54,341 nucleotides of DNA. It comes from a virus. The number at the start of each line of letters is the position of its first letter. Position 1 is the stretch's first letter. Both the position numbers and the translations under genes were made by a program. Positions 20,775-32,700 of this stretch are shown here, piece by piece. Under the pieces are notes generated by a model. It was not told where the DNA came from, did not search any database, and worked only from the letters and a program-made list of their open reading frames with translations. Location: the IMG/VR virus record IMGVR_UViG_3300047509_000095, positions 1 through 54,341 of that record, one strand, 5' to 3'.

Positions 20775-23492
20775 ATGGGCCAGCTAAACTCCATCCTCGC
20801 CTTCAATCGGGGGCTCGTGTCGCGCCTCGGCCTGGCCCGCGTCGACATCAAGCGCGTCGGGCTGTCGGCCGAGATCATGGACAACTGGATGCCGCGCGTG
20901 CTCGGATCCATGTCGCTGCGCCCCGGGCTGAAGTACCTGGGCGCCACGCTGTCAAACGCGGCGGCCCGCTTCCTGCCGTTCATCTTCTCCACCAACGACA
21001 CGGCCCTGATCGAATTGACCGAAGGCGCTATGCGCGTGTGGGTAGGCGATGCGCTGGTGTCCCGCGCTGCCGTCAGCACGGCAGTGGTAAATGGCAATTT
21101 CACGTCGAACCTGGCCAACTGGTCCGACGAGGACGAGGCGGGGGCGACGTCTTCCTGGGTATCGCCCGGCTATCTGCAGCTTGTAGGCGACGGCACGAAC
21201 GCCGCCATCCGGCGCCAGTTGATAGGTGTCGCTGCTGGTGATGTCGGCGTCGAGCAGGCGCTGTACATCGTCGTCGCTCGGGGGCCGGTATCGTTTCGCG
21301 CCGGCTCGCTCGCCGGGACAAGCGACTATATCGCCGAGACAGTGCTCAACGAGGGTATTCACGCGCTCGCGCTCACCCCCACGGCTACGTTCTTCTGGAT
21401 CGACTTCCTTAGCCGACAAATCCCGGCTGTGTGGGTAGACTCGTGCAATATCGAAGGCGCCGGTGTGATGACGCTGCCGACACCGTGGGGTGCGGCCGAC
21501 CTGGGCCTGGTCCGTATCGACCAATCGGGCGACGTCATCTTTGCCGCGTGCAAAGGGTTCCAGCAACGCCGCATCGAGCGGCGCGCCACACGCTCGTGGT
21601 CCATCGTCAAATATCTCCCCGACGATGGGCCGTTCAAAGTGCGCAACGTAGGCCCTATAACGATCTCCCCGTCCGCTTTGTCGGGCGATATCACGCTGGT
21701 GGCGTCTGACGCGCTGTTCCATGCCGGGCACATCGGCGCGCTGTTCAAGATCGTGTCGGACGGGCAAACGGTCAACACCAGCGTATCGGCGCAGAACGAG
21801 TTCACAAACCCTATCCGCGTGGTCGGCGTCGGCACTGATCGCGCTTTCACCGCGTCCAACACCGGCGTGTTCGTGGCCACGACCGTGCTGCAGCGATCGA
21901 TCGGCAGCGATTCCGGCCCGTGGGTCGATGTCCCGACCAAGAGCTGGACAGCGCCGTTTGTCGACATCTACACCGATGGTCTGGACAATCAAGAGGTGTG
22001 GTACAGACTTGGCGTCAAGACCGGCGACTACACCAGCGGCACAGCGGTCGAGGTGCTGACGATCAACACCGGGTCCATCACCGGCGTCGTCCGTGTCACT
22101 TCCTTCTTTAGCTCGCTCCAGGTTGGCGCGCAGGTGCTCAAAGCACTGGGCGCCAACCTGGTGGCGACCGACAACTGGTCCGAGGGCGAGTGGTCTGACT
22201 ACCGCGGGTGGCCGTCTTCGGTAGCGCTTCACGAGGGGCGTCTGTGGTGGGCCGGCAAAAGTAAGATCTGGGCGTCCGTCTCGGACGCCTTCGACAGTTT
22301 CGACGAGGACTTCCTTGGTGACGCCGGCCCACTGTCCCGGTCCATCGGCTCGGGGCCGGTGGATACGATCAACTGGCTCATGTCGCTGCAGCGCCTGCTG
22401 ATGGGCGCGCAGGGTGCCGAGTACACGGTGCGCTCTACCGCGCTCGACGAGCCGATCACCCCTACCAATTTCAATCTGAAGCCGGGTAGCAATCAGGGAT
22501 CTGCCGCAGTGCGCCCGGTGAAGATCGATCAGCGTGGCCTGTTCGTGAACCGCAGCGGGATCAAGGTGTTCGAGCTTGAGATGGGCAACAACTACCCATC
22601 GTACGACTTCAAAGCCGGCGACCTGATGGCGCTGGTGCCCGAGATCGGGCGCCCCGGCATCGTGCGCATGGACGTGCAACGCCAGCCCGACACGCGCGTG
22701 CACTGCGTGCGCTCCGATGGGGTGGCCGTGGTCGGCGTCTCGGACAAGGACGAGGATGTGCAGGCTTGGGTGACGGTGAGCACGAACGGCGTCATCGAGG
22801 ATGTCGTCGTGCTGCCCGCGCTGGCTGGCAATGTCGACGACCAGGTCTATTACGTCGTGAAACGGACGATCAACGGCGCTACCGTGCGTTACCTCGAAAA
22901 GTGGGCACAGGAAGTGGACTGCCGTGGTGACAAGCAGCTGTGCGACCTGGCCGACGCTTACGTGACCTACAGTGGTGGCGCCACACGCCACATCACCGGC
23001 CTCGGGCATCTGGAGGGCGAAGAGGTGGTCGTGTGGGCTGACGGCGCCGATGTCGGCACCGACGACAGCGCCACCACCTGGACGCAGCGCTACACCGTGT
23101 CGGGCGGCACCATCACGTTGACGGATGCCGCCTCGAACGTGGTCGTCGGCTTGGGCTACACGGCACCGTTCAAGAGCTCCAAGCTGGGGCAAGCCACGCA
23201 GGACGTGCAGTCGCCGCTCAACACCCAGAAGAAAATCAACCACCTGGGACTGGTCATGGCCGATGTGCACAGCAAAGGCGTGCGCTACGGCGCCGACTTC
23301 ACGGTGATGGACGATTTGCCAAGCACGGTCAACGGGGTCGATATCGGCAACGTGGTCCTTACCGACTACGACGAGAACCCAAGTGAATTCCCTGGCACCT
23401 GGACCACGGACAGTCGCCTGTGCCTGCTGGCGCAAGCGCCGCGCCCCGTGACCATGCTGGCTACCACCGTCGATATCGAGGTGCACAAGTGA
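20775..23492 (+). CDS. Tail tubular protein B / nozzle (T7 gp12-like)
   Basis: 905 residues. The N-terminal FNRGLVSRLGLARVDIKR and NWMPRVLGSMSLRPGLKYLG match the F..G..S.....R.D......NW.P...G....RPG pattern of podovirus nozzle proteins. FEDEDFLGDAGPLSRSIGSGPVDTINWL-like and LLMGAQGAEYTV segments lie in the middle, and the rest is beta-rich. The protein forms the distal tail tube; fibres and the tailspike attach to it. Longer than T7 gp12 (794), as is usual in this group. An 844-residue open frame on the other strand is a GC-bias shadow. Confidence 0.87.
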   Translation: MGQLNSILAFNRGLVSRLGLARVDIKRVGLSAEIMDNWMPRVLGSMSLRPGLKYLGATLSNAAARFLPFIFSTNDTALIELTEGAMRVWVGDALVSRAAVSTAVVNGNFTSNLANWSDEDEAGATSSWVSPGYLQLVGDGTNAAIRRQLIGVAAGDVGVEQALYIVVARGPVSFRAGSLAGTSDYIAETVLNEGIHALALTPTATFFWIDFLSRQIPAVWVDSCNIEGAGVMTLPTPWGAADLGLVRIDQSGDVIFAACKGFQQRRIERRATRSWSIVKYLPDDGPFKVRNVGPITISPSALSGDITLVASDALFHAGHIGALFKIVSDGQTVNTSVSAQNEFTNPIRVVGVGTDRAFTASNTGVFVATTVLQRSIGSDSGPWVDVPTKSWTAPFVDIYTDGLDNQEVWYRLGVKTGDYTSGTAVEVLTINTGSITGVVRVTSFFSSLQVGAQVLKALGANLVATDNWSEGEWSDYRGWPSSVALHEGRLWWAGKSKIWASVSDAFDSFDEDFLGDAGPLSRSIGSGPVDTINWLMSLQRLLMGAQGAEYTVRSTALDEPITPTNFNLKPGSNQGSAAVRPVKIDQRGLFVNRSGIKVFELEMGNNYPSYDFKAGDLMALVPEIGRPGIVRMDVQRQPDTRVHCVRSDGVAVVGVSDKDEDVQAWVTVSTNGVIEDVVVLPALAGNVDDQVYYVVKRTINGATVRYLEKWAQEVDCRGDKQLCDLADAYVTYSGGATRHITGLGHLEGEEVVVWADGADVGTDDSATTWTQRYTVSGGTITLTDAASNVVVGLGYTAPFKSSKLGQATQDVQSPLNTQKKINHLGLVMADVHSKGVRYGADFTVMDDLPSTVNGVDIGNVVLTDYDENPSEFPGTWTTDSRLCLLAQAPRPVTMLATTVDIEVHK

Positions 23493-23830
23493 TCGTCATG
23501 GACGCCACCGCCGCGCAGCTGTGCGCCTTCTACGGCACCGTGCCGCCGCGCACGTGCCGCACCTGGGCGGTCGTCGACGGCGTGCGCGTGGTCGGTGTCT
23601 GCGGGTACATGCAGGCCGGCGCTGGCTTTCGGGTGTTCGCCGATTTGACGCCGGAACTGCGCCGGTGCCCGCGCGTGATCTTGCAGGCCGCGCGGCACGT
23701 GCTGACGGAGCTGCGCGGCAAGAAGGTGCCGGTGACTGCTATTTGCGATGAAACGATCCCCGCTGCTGCGCGCTTCCTCGCGCACTTCGGCTTTAAACGC
23801 CAACTTGACGGGGTGTTCCTATGGACATGA
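23489..23830 (+). CDS. GNAT-like small protein in tail module
   Basis: 113 residues from the GTG overlapping the nozzle stop (an ATG at 23498 is an alternative). VRVVGVCGYMQAGAGFRVFADLTPELR and AICDETIPAAARFLAHFGFKRQ show the GNAT order, including the terminal AxxFLxxxGF, with a degenerate acetyl-CoA loop. Small GNAT-like proteins at this place, before the gp14-like gene, are frequent in podoviruses. Enzymatic activity is doubtful. It overlaps the next gene by ten bases. Confidence 0.72.
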   Translation: MIVMDATAAQLCAFYGTVPPRTCRTWAVVDGVRVVGVCGYMQAGAGFRVFADLTPELRRCPRVILQAARHVLTELRGKKVPVTAICDETIPAAARFLAHFGFKRQLDGVFLWT

Positions 23831-24438
23831 TGGGATCGATGGCCGAATCGGGCGCAAGCAGCGGCTCGGGTTGGGTAGGCCCAGCCATGCAGGTAGGCGG
23901 CACGCTGTTGTCGGCCTACGGGCAGAAGCAAAGCGGCTCCGATGCAGCGGCTACTGGCTTGCAACAGCAGCAGCTCGCCAACTACCAAGCGGCGCAGCTG
24001 CGCGTCAACGCGGGCGAGGCGATCGCCTCGTCCCAGCGGTCGGCGCAGGACATTCAGCGGCAGACCGACTATGTCGCCTCGCGCGCGCTGGCCGTTGCGG
24101 CGGCCAGCGGCGGGGGTGCGTCGGACCCGACAGTGGTCGACCTGATCGCGCGCGCCGCCGGTGAGGGCGCCTACCGCCGTTCGGTGGCGCTGTACCAGGG
24201 CGAGGACAAGGCGCGCGCGCTGAACGCCCAGGCTAGCGCAACCGAGTACGGCGGCCAGCTCGCGGCCGAAGCAGGAGGCAAGACGCAAGCAGCGTCCGAC
24301 ATCGGTGCTGCATCTACGCTGGCCAAGGGCGGCGCCTCGCTGTTCTCGAAGTACGGCGCAGGTACGCAACCCGGCTTCACGCCTCAATCGCCAACGGACG
24401 CAATGACGGCCGATAACATGTCGGCAGGGTGGTTCTGA
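23821..24438 (+). CDS. Internal virion protein (T7 gp14-like)
   Basis: 205 residues, Ala/Gln/Ser-rich and largely helical (DAAATGLQQQQLANYQAAQLRVNAGEA), with a short Gly-rich hydrophobic N-terminus and SGGGASDPTVVDLIARAAGEGAYRRSVALY. The DPTVVDLI-GEGAYR segment is usual in gp14-like ejection proteins of this phage group. They form the outer part of the DNA-translocating channel. The following two large genes would be gp15- and gp16-like. Confidence 0.82.
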   Translation: MDMMGSMAESGASSGSGWVGPAMQVGGTLLSAYGQKQSGSDAAATGLQQQQLANYQAAQLRVNAGEAIASSQRSAQDIQRQTDYVASRALAVAAASGGGASDPTVVDLIARAAGEGAYRRSVALYQGEDKARALNAQASATEYGGQLAAEAGGKTQAASDIGAASTLAKGGASLFSKYGAGTQPGFTPQSPTDAMTADNMSAGWF

Positions 24439-26780
24439 TGGCAACTTTGCCCGACGAACGCGCCCTGGGCGAACGCCCCGTACCGCAGGCAAGCGGCAGC
24501 GTTGCCTCGTACAACGTGCCGGGTGCAAGCAATCGCGGCTCGATCCTGGCCGGTGCGGGCAGCCAGATCGCGCAGGCGGGCGACATCATCGAGGAGACAA
24601 ACAAGAAGTGGGACGCGATCAGCGCCGAAGATGCCTTCAACAAGCTCAAGGAAAAGGCCGCATCTCTGCAGTACGATCCGCAATCCGGGTTCGCGCAAGC
24701 GCGCGGCGGCAACGCTGTAGGGCAGGACTTCACCAAGCAGTACACCGACCAGTTCTCGGACGCGGCGGCAGGTATTGCGGGCAGCCTCAAGAACCAGCAG
24801 CAAAAGCTGATGTTCCAGCAGCGCGTCGGCATCGCGGCCGCCCAGTTCCAAAGCTCGCTCTTGCAACACCAAGCGCAGCAGACCACGGTATTCGGCAACG
24901 ACACGGACGCCAGCCGCGTGAAGAACGGGCTGAACGCCATCGCGGCGAACCCCTACGACGACGGCCGATACGACACCGAGATGATGGGCATCCATGACGC
25001 GCTCGCGGGCAAGTTCCAGCGCAATGGCTACTCGGCCGACATGGCCAAGAACGAGATGGCAACCGTCACCAGTGCCGCGCTGGCGTCGCGCACGGCTGGC
25101 ATGATGCTCGACAATCCGATGAAGGCGGCCCAGTTCTTCCATGCGCACGAGCTTGACTTCGAGCCATCACAGCGCCTGGACCTGGCGCGCCAGTTGAAGA
25201 CGACGGTCGACGCGCAGACCGCGCGCGCGGACGGCGCCGCCGCGTTCAATGACGCGAAGGGCGCTGTCACGACGGGCACGCCAGCGCAGGCGCCACTGCC
25301 GGCCAACATGAACGCGGATCATGTTCGGCCATATGACCAAGATACAATAGATAATTTGGTTAAACAGGTAAAATCACCGTTTAAATACGATGCTTTAGTG
25401 AAAGAAACCGCAGCAAAGTACAACATCAGCCCGAACGAACTGAAGCTGCGCATCATGGCCGAATCGGGCGGGCGGCCTGACGCGAGCAGCGATCAAGGCG
25501 CGGTCGGGCTGGCCCAGCTCACGGCCGAGACGGCCGCGCGCCTGGGTGTCAAGAACAGGATGGACCCAGCCCAGTCCATCGACGCCGCCGGCAAGCTGAT
25601 GGCATCCTACGGCGGGACGTTAGGTGGCGACATGTCGAAGGTCGACCAGATGTACTACGGCCCGGCCACGCCGAACGGCCCGAACACGAAGCAGTATGTG
25701 GAGAACCTGCGCGCGGTGCGCGCCCAGTTGTTCGGTGCTGCGGCGACACCAGCAGGTAAGGCCGACATCGAGGCGATGGAAGGGCCAACGATTGCTAATG
25801 CCAAGGCCTACGCCGAGGCGAAGCGCCCCGGCGATTTGGTCTACCAGGACCAGGTCGTGCAGGAGGCGCGCAAGAACTGGTCGCAAGCCCTAGGCGTACA
25901 GCGCGCCAACGACTACGCCAATTTTTCAAACGTGTTGCAATCGTCGATCGGCGACAACGGTGCGCGCAGCCTGAGCGACTTGTCACCCCAGCAGCAGATG
26001 ACCTTTGCCCAGCTGCCACCGCAGAACCAGCACTCTCTGATGACGCTATGGGCCGCCAACCAGCGCAGCGACGACAAGGGCGACAAGATCGTCCAGAACG
26101 AGGACACGAACCGCAAGACGCTGACCCTGATGGGGCAGGCTTTGAACGACCCGGTCGCGTTCAAATCGCGCAACATCGCGGCCGACATCACCGACCTGCC
26201 AACGCACCAGCAGAACCAGGTCATGTCGGCCTGGATGAGCATCGACAAGACCGCAGCGAAGGGCGCCAACTACCAGCACGCGCTGGCCGTGATGAAGCCG
26301 GCCATGGAGATCGCGAAGATCAAGATCCCGAACGCGGCCGAGAAGGGCAGCACGGCCTCATACGACGACTACAACGCCTACACGGCGCTGCTCGGCAATG
26401 CGGTGGACAGCTTCATGGAACAGAACAAGCGCGCGCCGACAGACACCGAGATCAAGAGCATCGCGGCGCCGCTACTGGCCCAGGCCACGGTCAAAGGCGC
26501 CCGGTACTTCGGCTTTGGCGATGTGACCGAGCCGGCGTTCAAGCTAAAACCGGACGAGGAGGCGCGCGCCACGATCAACATGACGCCGTTGGAGAAAGCG
26601 TCGGTGACGCAGAAGCTGCAGGCGCGCTACGGCTACGCGCCGACCGAAGCGCAGATCCAGACAGCCAAGATGCTGTCGGTGCTGCACTCGAACGACCCGG
26701 CGGCGCTGTCCACGTTCGACCGTGCCATGAAGGAATACAAGGCTAAAAGCCAATCTCAGGTAGGGGTCATCAAGCCATGA
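24438..26780 (+). CDS. Internal virion protein with SLT lytic transglycosylase domain
   Basis: 780 residues from the ATG that overlaps the preceding stop (TGATG). The N-terminal 290 residues are helical. Near residue 315-400 lies a lytic transglycosylase (SLT) domain: YDALVKETAAKYNISPNEL, then IMAESGGRP with the catalytic Glu and AVGLAQLTAETAARLGV. It would open peptidoglycan during DNA ejection. The remaining part is helical. The DNA just before the SLT domain (about 25310-25430) is markedly AT-rich in a GC-rich gene, which suggests the domain was acquired by recombination. Confidence 0.88.
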   Translation: MATLPDERALGERPVPQASGSVASYNVPGASNRGSILAGAGSQIAQAGDIIEETNKKWDAISAEDAFNKLKEKAASLQYDPQSGFAQARGGNAVGQDFTKQYTDQFSDAAAGIAGSLKNQQQKLMFQQRVGIAAAQFQSSLLQHQAQQTTVFGNDTDASRVKNGLNAIAANPYDDGRYDTEMMGIHDALAGKFQRNGYSADMAKNEMATVTSAALASRTAGMMLDNPMKAAQFFHAHELDFEPSQRLDLARQLKTTVDAQTARADGAAAFNDAKGAVTTGTPAQAPLPANMNADHVRPYDQDTIDNLVKQVKSPFKYDALVKETAAKYNISPNELKLRIMAESGGRPDASSDQGAVGLAQLTAETAARLGVKNRMDPAQSIDAAGKLMASYGGTLGGDMSKVDQMYYGPATPNGPNTKQYVENLRAVRAQLFGAAATPAGKADIEAMEGPTIANAKAYAEAKRPGDLVYQDQVVQEARKNWSQALGVQRANDYANFSNVLQSSIGDNGARSLSDLSPQQQMTFAQLPPQNQHSLMTLWAANQRSDDKGDKIVQNEDTNRKTLTLMGQALNDPVAFKSRNIAADITDLPTHQQNQVMSAWMSIDKTAAKGANYQHALAVMKPAMEIAKIKIPNAAEKGSTASYDDYNAYTALLGNAVDSFMEQNKRAPTDTEIKSIAAPLLAQATVKGARYFGFGDVTEPAFKLKPDEEARATINMTPLEKASVTQKLQARYGYAPTEAQIQTAKMLSVLHSNDPAALSTFDRAMKEYKAKSQSQVGVIKP

Positions 26781-29700
26781 GCGATCAGATCGACCAGATG
26801 TTCGCCAACATGGACAAGCCGGCTGCCGACCCGGCGGCGGCAGCCACGGTCGCGCCAAAGCAGCCCGATGCGCTCGACACGATGTTCCAGAACATGGACA
26901 AGTCAAGTGCCACAGTGGCCACCAACAACCTACTACAAGCCCAAGGCACGAACCCGGACGCCGCCGCGCGCGCGCAAGCGCTATCGAAGCAGACCGGCGT
27001 GCCGCAGCCAACCGTCGAGGCAGACCTGCCCAGCTATGAGCAGCAGCAAAAGCTCAAGGATAACGTCGACGCGCTGGATCAGCACCCCGGCCTGGCCAAC
27101 TTCGTTGCCAACAATCCGCTCGCGGCCCGCATGGCACAGGATGACTTCGACAAGCTGGGCGTCCTTGAGAAGGCATGGGACGCAATCAAGAGCGGCACAG
27201 CAACGGCTTTCCTACAGAACCAGATGGGCCGCCTCGGCAACGTCAAGCAGTTGGGCGACGCTGTCGGAGCAGCAACGCCAGGGGCCGATAGCCAGATCCG
27301 GACGATCAATGAGCAGCTGTCGAAGCAGCCCCACCTTGTCGGTGCCTTCGGCGCGGCGCAAAGCTTCACCGGCTTCTTGGCCGGGCTGATCGACAATGGC
27401 ATCCAGGGCGCGATCCCTGGGGCGCTTGCCGGCGGGGCGGCTGGTGCTGTCGTCGGTGCTGGCGCGACACCTGAATTGCTAGGTGCAGGCGCCATCCCTG
27501 GCGCGGTAGCCGGCGCGCCTATCGGCGCTGCCATCGGCTTCAACGCTGACATGGCGCGCGTGGCCGCCGGTAACGCCTACATCAAGATGGGCCAGATGCG
27601 CGGCCTTGACGGCCAACCGATCTCCGAGAGCGGACGCCAGTTCGGCGCCTTGTTCACGGGGGTGGCCACCTACGCCATCGGTAAGTACGCCACGGCAGTG
27701 GAGGGCGCGCTCATGGGCGAGACAGCCGACGCGCTGGCAGGGCGCGCGCTGCAGCAGGCCATGACACGGCCGACGTTTGCCGCCGCGTTGGTGCAGCTCG
27801 GCAAGGAGACAGCCAAAGGCGCGGCGCAAGGCGCCGGTGTCATGACCGCGATGGAAGGATCGAGCATCATTGGTGAGGAGATCGGCAAGGCATTCAGCGA
27901 CGGCCAGTTCGAGCACAACCCGCACGAGATCGTCGAGCGCCTGGCGGACGCGGCGCTAAACGGCGCCATCATGCTAGGCACGATGCACGGCGCCATGCAC
28001 GGCATGGGCCTGTACGGCGACTACCGGGCGGCGCAGCGTGCTGACGGTAACGCGCAGATGTTCCAGAACCTGATGGAAGGCTCGGCCGGCTCGAAGCTGC
28101 GCGAGCGCGACCAGCAGGCGTTCCAGGAGTTCATGCAGCACCAGACGGACGGCACGCCAGTTGAAAACCTGTACATCGAAGCGGCCAAGGTGCGCGAGTT
28201 CTACCAGTCCATGGGCATCGACCCGAGTCTGGACAACCGCGCCAGCGACCCGCTGTTCGGGTTCGTCAAGGACATGCCGCAACAGCTGCGCGAAGCCGCC
28301 GACACGGGCGGCGATGTAGTCATCCCATCGGCCGACTACCTGACGCACCTGGCCGGTACGCCAGCTGCCGACAAGCTGCTGCCAGACTTGCGGGTCGGCG
28401 CGAACGCCATGTCGGTGAACGAGGCGAAGACCTACAACCAGGAGGCGCAGACGCGGCTCAAGGCTGCGGCCGACGTGGCGGCTACGCCCGAGGCGTCGCC
28501 CACACAAGGCGTGTTCGAGGACGTGAAGAAGCAGGCGCTTGCAGCGGGCTATCCGGAGAGCGAAGCGAGCATGCACGCCGCGATCTACGCCTCGCGGTAC
28601 GGCGCGCGCGCCGAGCGCCTGGGCGTCGATCCGATGGAGGCGTACAAGGCGTCCAATCTCACCATCAAAAAAGGGGCAGATCGCCCCGACAATGGTTTTA
28701 ACCAACCCACAGGGTGGGACTCTGTAGATGGCGGGGGCGAAAAACAACTCGCACCCGGCGCCAGTTCCAAGGGCGTTATCCAGCTCGGCGATAGCAAGGC
28801 CATCATCCACATTTTCTCAAACGCCGACCATAGTACCCTCGTCCATGAGACGGGCCACTTGTGGCTCGACGAGCTGTCCAAGGACGCGCTCATCGACGGC
28901 GCGCCGCAGCAGCTCAAGGACGACATGGCGACCGTCATGAAGTGGTTCGGCACCGACACCATCGGCGTCGAGCAGCACGAGCAGTTCGCGCGCGCCGTCG
29001 AGGCGTACTTCATGGAAGGCAAGGCGCCGACCAGTGCGCTTGCGCGTGTGTTCTCCCGCTTCAAGACTTGGCTGACGAAGATCTACCAGAACGCCAAGGC
29101 GCTCAACACGCCGATCAACGACGAGATCCGGGGTGTGTTCGACCGCCTGCTGGCGACCGACGACGAGATCGCCCAAGCCAAGGCCACGCAGGGCCTCACC
29201 CCGGCGTTCAAGGACAAAGTTGAAGCCGGTATGACCACGGCTGAGTGGAAGGCCTACACGGGCGCAATTGACCGCGCCAACCAGAAGGCAGAATCGGTCC
29301 TGCTTGAGAAGGCCATGGCCAGCATCCGGCGCCAGCGCACCACCGAATACAAGGCCGAGTTCAAGGCGGCGCAAGAAGCGGCGGCCGTCAAGGTCGATCA
29401 GCGCCCCGACATCCAAGCCCTGAACCTGCTCACCAAGGGCGTGCTGCCTGATGGCACGGTCGAGGAGCACGCCAAGCTCTCGCGCGGCGATATCGTCAAA
29501 CTGTACGGCGAGAAGGGTGTCACCGACCTACCCAAAAACACCACGGCCGTAGACGGCGTACACCCCGACTATGTGGCCGAGCTGCTGGGCTTCAACTCGG
29601 GCGACGAGCTGGTCAAGTCGCTGCAAGCGCTGGAGCAACAGCACCGCACGATCAAGCTGCAGGAAGGCGAGCGGCGCGGCATCCGGCAATACCTGATCGA

Positions 29701-32700
29701 CGAGGAAGCCAAGCAACAGGTCCAGGACAAGCACGGTGACTTGCTCGACGAGGTGTCCATGCAGCAGGAAGCGCTGACTGCTATCCACTCGGACAAGCAG
29801 ACTGAACTGCTGGCGCTCGAACTGCGCTACCTGCGCCGGATGGGTGCCCAGGAACTGGTCGAGCGCGGCGCCGGCCGCAAGGCGCTGACGCAGGCCGAGC
29901 AGCAGGCCAAGTGGGACGCCGCCCTGGCCGACTTCAACGCCAAGCTGGACCTGGCCAAGAAGGAAGGCAAGGCCAAGGATATCATCGACGGTCTGAAGCA
30001 GAAAATTGCCGATCTGCAAGATACGATCAAGCAGGCCAAAGCCAAAGAGTCCTATGTCAAGGGCGCGCTGCACGACTCCACGGCCATCACCCGGCCGATG
30101 CTTGACGCCGTGCGCGCGCACGTCGACACGATGCTTGAGACGAAGACCGTGTCCGATATCGGCAATTACGACAAGTACACGCGCGACGAGCGCAAGGCAG
30201 CACGCGAGGTGCAAGACGCCATCCTCAAGAAGGATTGGAACGCTGCAGCGGCGGCCAAGCAGCGCCAGATCCTGGCCAACGTCCTGTATGTCAAGGCGAA
30301 GGCAGCGTCCGACCAGATCGACATGGGCAAGCGCGAGATGGCCTACCTCGCGTCCAAGAAGTCATTCAAGAACATCAGCCAGGAATACACAAACCAGTTG
30401 CACGACCTGATCGGCCGTTTCGGCTTCGACTCGGGCCGGGGCGAGGAACTGCAGCGCGTGAAGGATGGCACGCTGCAGGAGTTCGTCGAGAAGAAGTCGG
30501 CCGAAGAAGGCATCGAGCTGGCGGTCGATCAGTCGCTCTACAATGCGGCAGGCGGCGATGTGGGCAAGATGACGCTGGCGCAGTTCCGCGCGCTGTCGCT
30601 GGCCGTGCGCTCGATGCGCGAGATCGGCGCCGGCGACAAGCTGATCGTGGTCGACGGTGAGAAGCGCGAATTCTCCCAAGTGAAGAACCAAGTGGTCGAC
30701 GCGATCCGCGCGCTGGGCGAGCGCAAGCAGTCGGCCTATCTGAACCCGGACAGTGCCCCGCTGATCGAGCGCAAGGCCAACGCCATCAAGGCGATGGCGC
30801 GCGGCGTCGACGCGGCGCTCACCAAGAAGGAAGCGCTGTTCGACCAGATCGACCTGGGCGACCCGAACGGCATCATGAACAGCGCCATCTTCCGCAAGCT
30901 CAAGGACGCCGTACACAACCGCGATCTGTGGTCCGAGGACACCGCCAAGGACTTCAAAGCGGCGGCTGAAGCCGCCGGCAAAGATTGGCTCAAGGGTTTG
31001 CGCGAGTTCGTGCCAGACGACCCGGCGCTGCTCGACCCAGCCACCAAGCGCCCGATCAAGATCGCGCGCAAGGACATGCTGGGCATGATGCTGAACTGGG
31101 GCAACCAGGGCAACAAAGACCGGCTCACGAAGGGCTACCAGTGGACAGAGGGCGCCGTCAGTGCGTTCTTTGACCGCAACGCCACCAAAGCCGACTGGGA
31201 CTTCGTGCAGCGTGTATGGGACGCCTACGACAAATACAAGGCGCCGCTCGACGCGCTGCAAGTGCGCGCCACCGGCGTGGGGCTGGACATGGTGCACGCC
31301 GAGGCGTTCGACACGCCGCACGGGCGCTATGAGGGCGGCTACTACCCGGTTGTCGAGGACAAGTCGCGCAGCTACCGCGCCGAGGACAACGCCGGCCGTA
31401 ACGCGCAGTCCATGTTCACGAACAGCTACGCGCGCGCCACGACCCCGCACGGCAACACGATCAGCCGCATCGGCGGCGATCGGCCGATCTCAATCGATCT
31501 CGACATCGCGCCGTGGAAGATCGGCCAGACCATCCATGACATCGCCATGCGTGAGGCGCTGATGGACGCCGACCGGCTGCTCAGCCACCCCGATGTCAAG
31601 AGCGCCATGGACGACGTGTTCGGCCCCGAGTACCGCAAGTCGCTGCGCCCATGGCTGCAGACGATGGCGAACGCGCGCAACATCGACGACGCGGCGCTGG
31701 GCACCTGGAACCGCATCCTGTCGGTAGCGCGCACGAACACCGTGATCGTGGGCATCGGGTTCCGTCCGATGACCATGCTCAAGCACGCCACCACGGCGGT
31801 GTCGAACAGCATCAGCGAACTCGGCGCCAAGTGGATGATGGTCGGCACGCGCGAATTCTACGGTCCAGGGATGGCCGCCAAGTGGGACTTCATCAAGTCC
31901 AAGTCGCCTGACATGGCCTACCGCCTGAAGCACTACGATCAGGACGTGAACGGCCAATACGCGAACCTGTTCAAGGACAGCACCTACACCAAATTCCAGC
32001 AGAAGGCCCAGTACTTCAGCCATATCGGGATCTCGTATCTCGACCTCGGCTCGGCCGCGCCGACCTGGCTTGGCGCCTACCGCAAGGCGCTCTCCGAAGG
32101 CATGGCCGATGAAGATGCGGTCTACTCGGCCGACAAAGTCGTGCGCAACGCCCACGGCGGCACGGGTCTGACGGACCGCTCGGCGATCCAGGAGACGAAG
32201 GGCGCGTGGTCGGCGGCCACGATGTTCTATAGCTTTTTTAACCACATTTACAATCGCCAGCGCCAGATCGTTATCGATGCCGCACACGGCGTCTCCGACC
32301 TGAAAGCCGGCGAGTACAAGTCGGCCAGCCGCAATTTTGCTGGCGTGCTCGCGCGTAGCTGGTACTACGTCGCTGTGCCGGCGTTCATCGAGGCGATGGC
32401 GCAGTCGGGCGGCCCGAACGAGGACAAGGAGGAAACTTGGGCCGGATGGGCTGCCAAGGCCATCACGTCCGAGATCCCGGCCGGTATCCCGGTGCTGCGC
32501 GACATCGCCAAGGCGGCCATCGAGGGGCGCGACTACGAGATCAGCCCGCTCGCGCGCGCCGTGAACACGACCATCAAGGGCATCACGGACACCTACGGCG
32601 CGATCATGAACGACGAGCCGCCAAAGAACGCCGCCCAGCACATCGTCGAGGGTGCCGGCTACCTATCCGGCCTGCCGACTGCGGCGCCGTTCACGGCCGG

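Noticed and set aside
20952-23486. 844-codon leftward frame opposite the nozzle gene
   Set aside because: High-GC shadow; His/Arg/Val-rich product without motifs, no ribosome site, opposite to a clear gp12-like gene. The same holds for long antisense frames at 15486-16601, 30362-31450 and 31490-32641.
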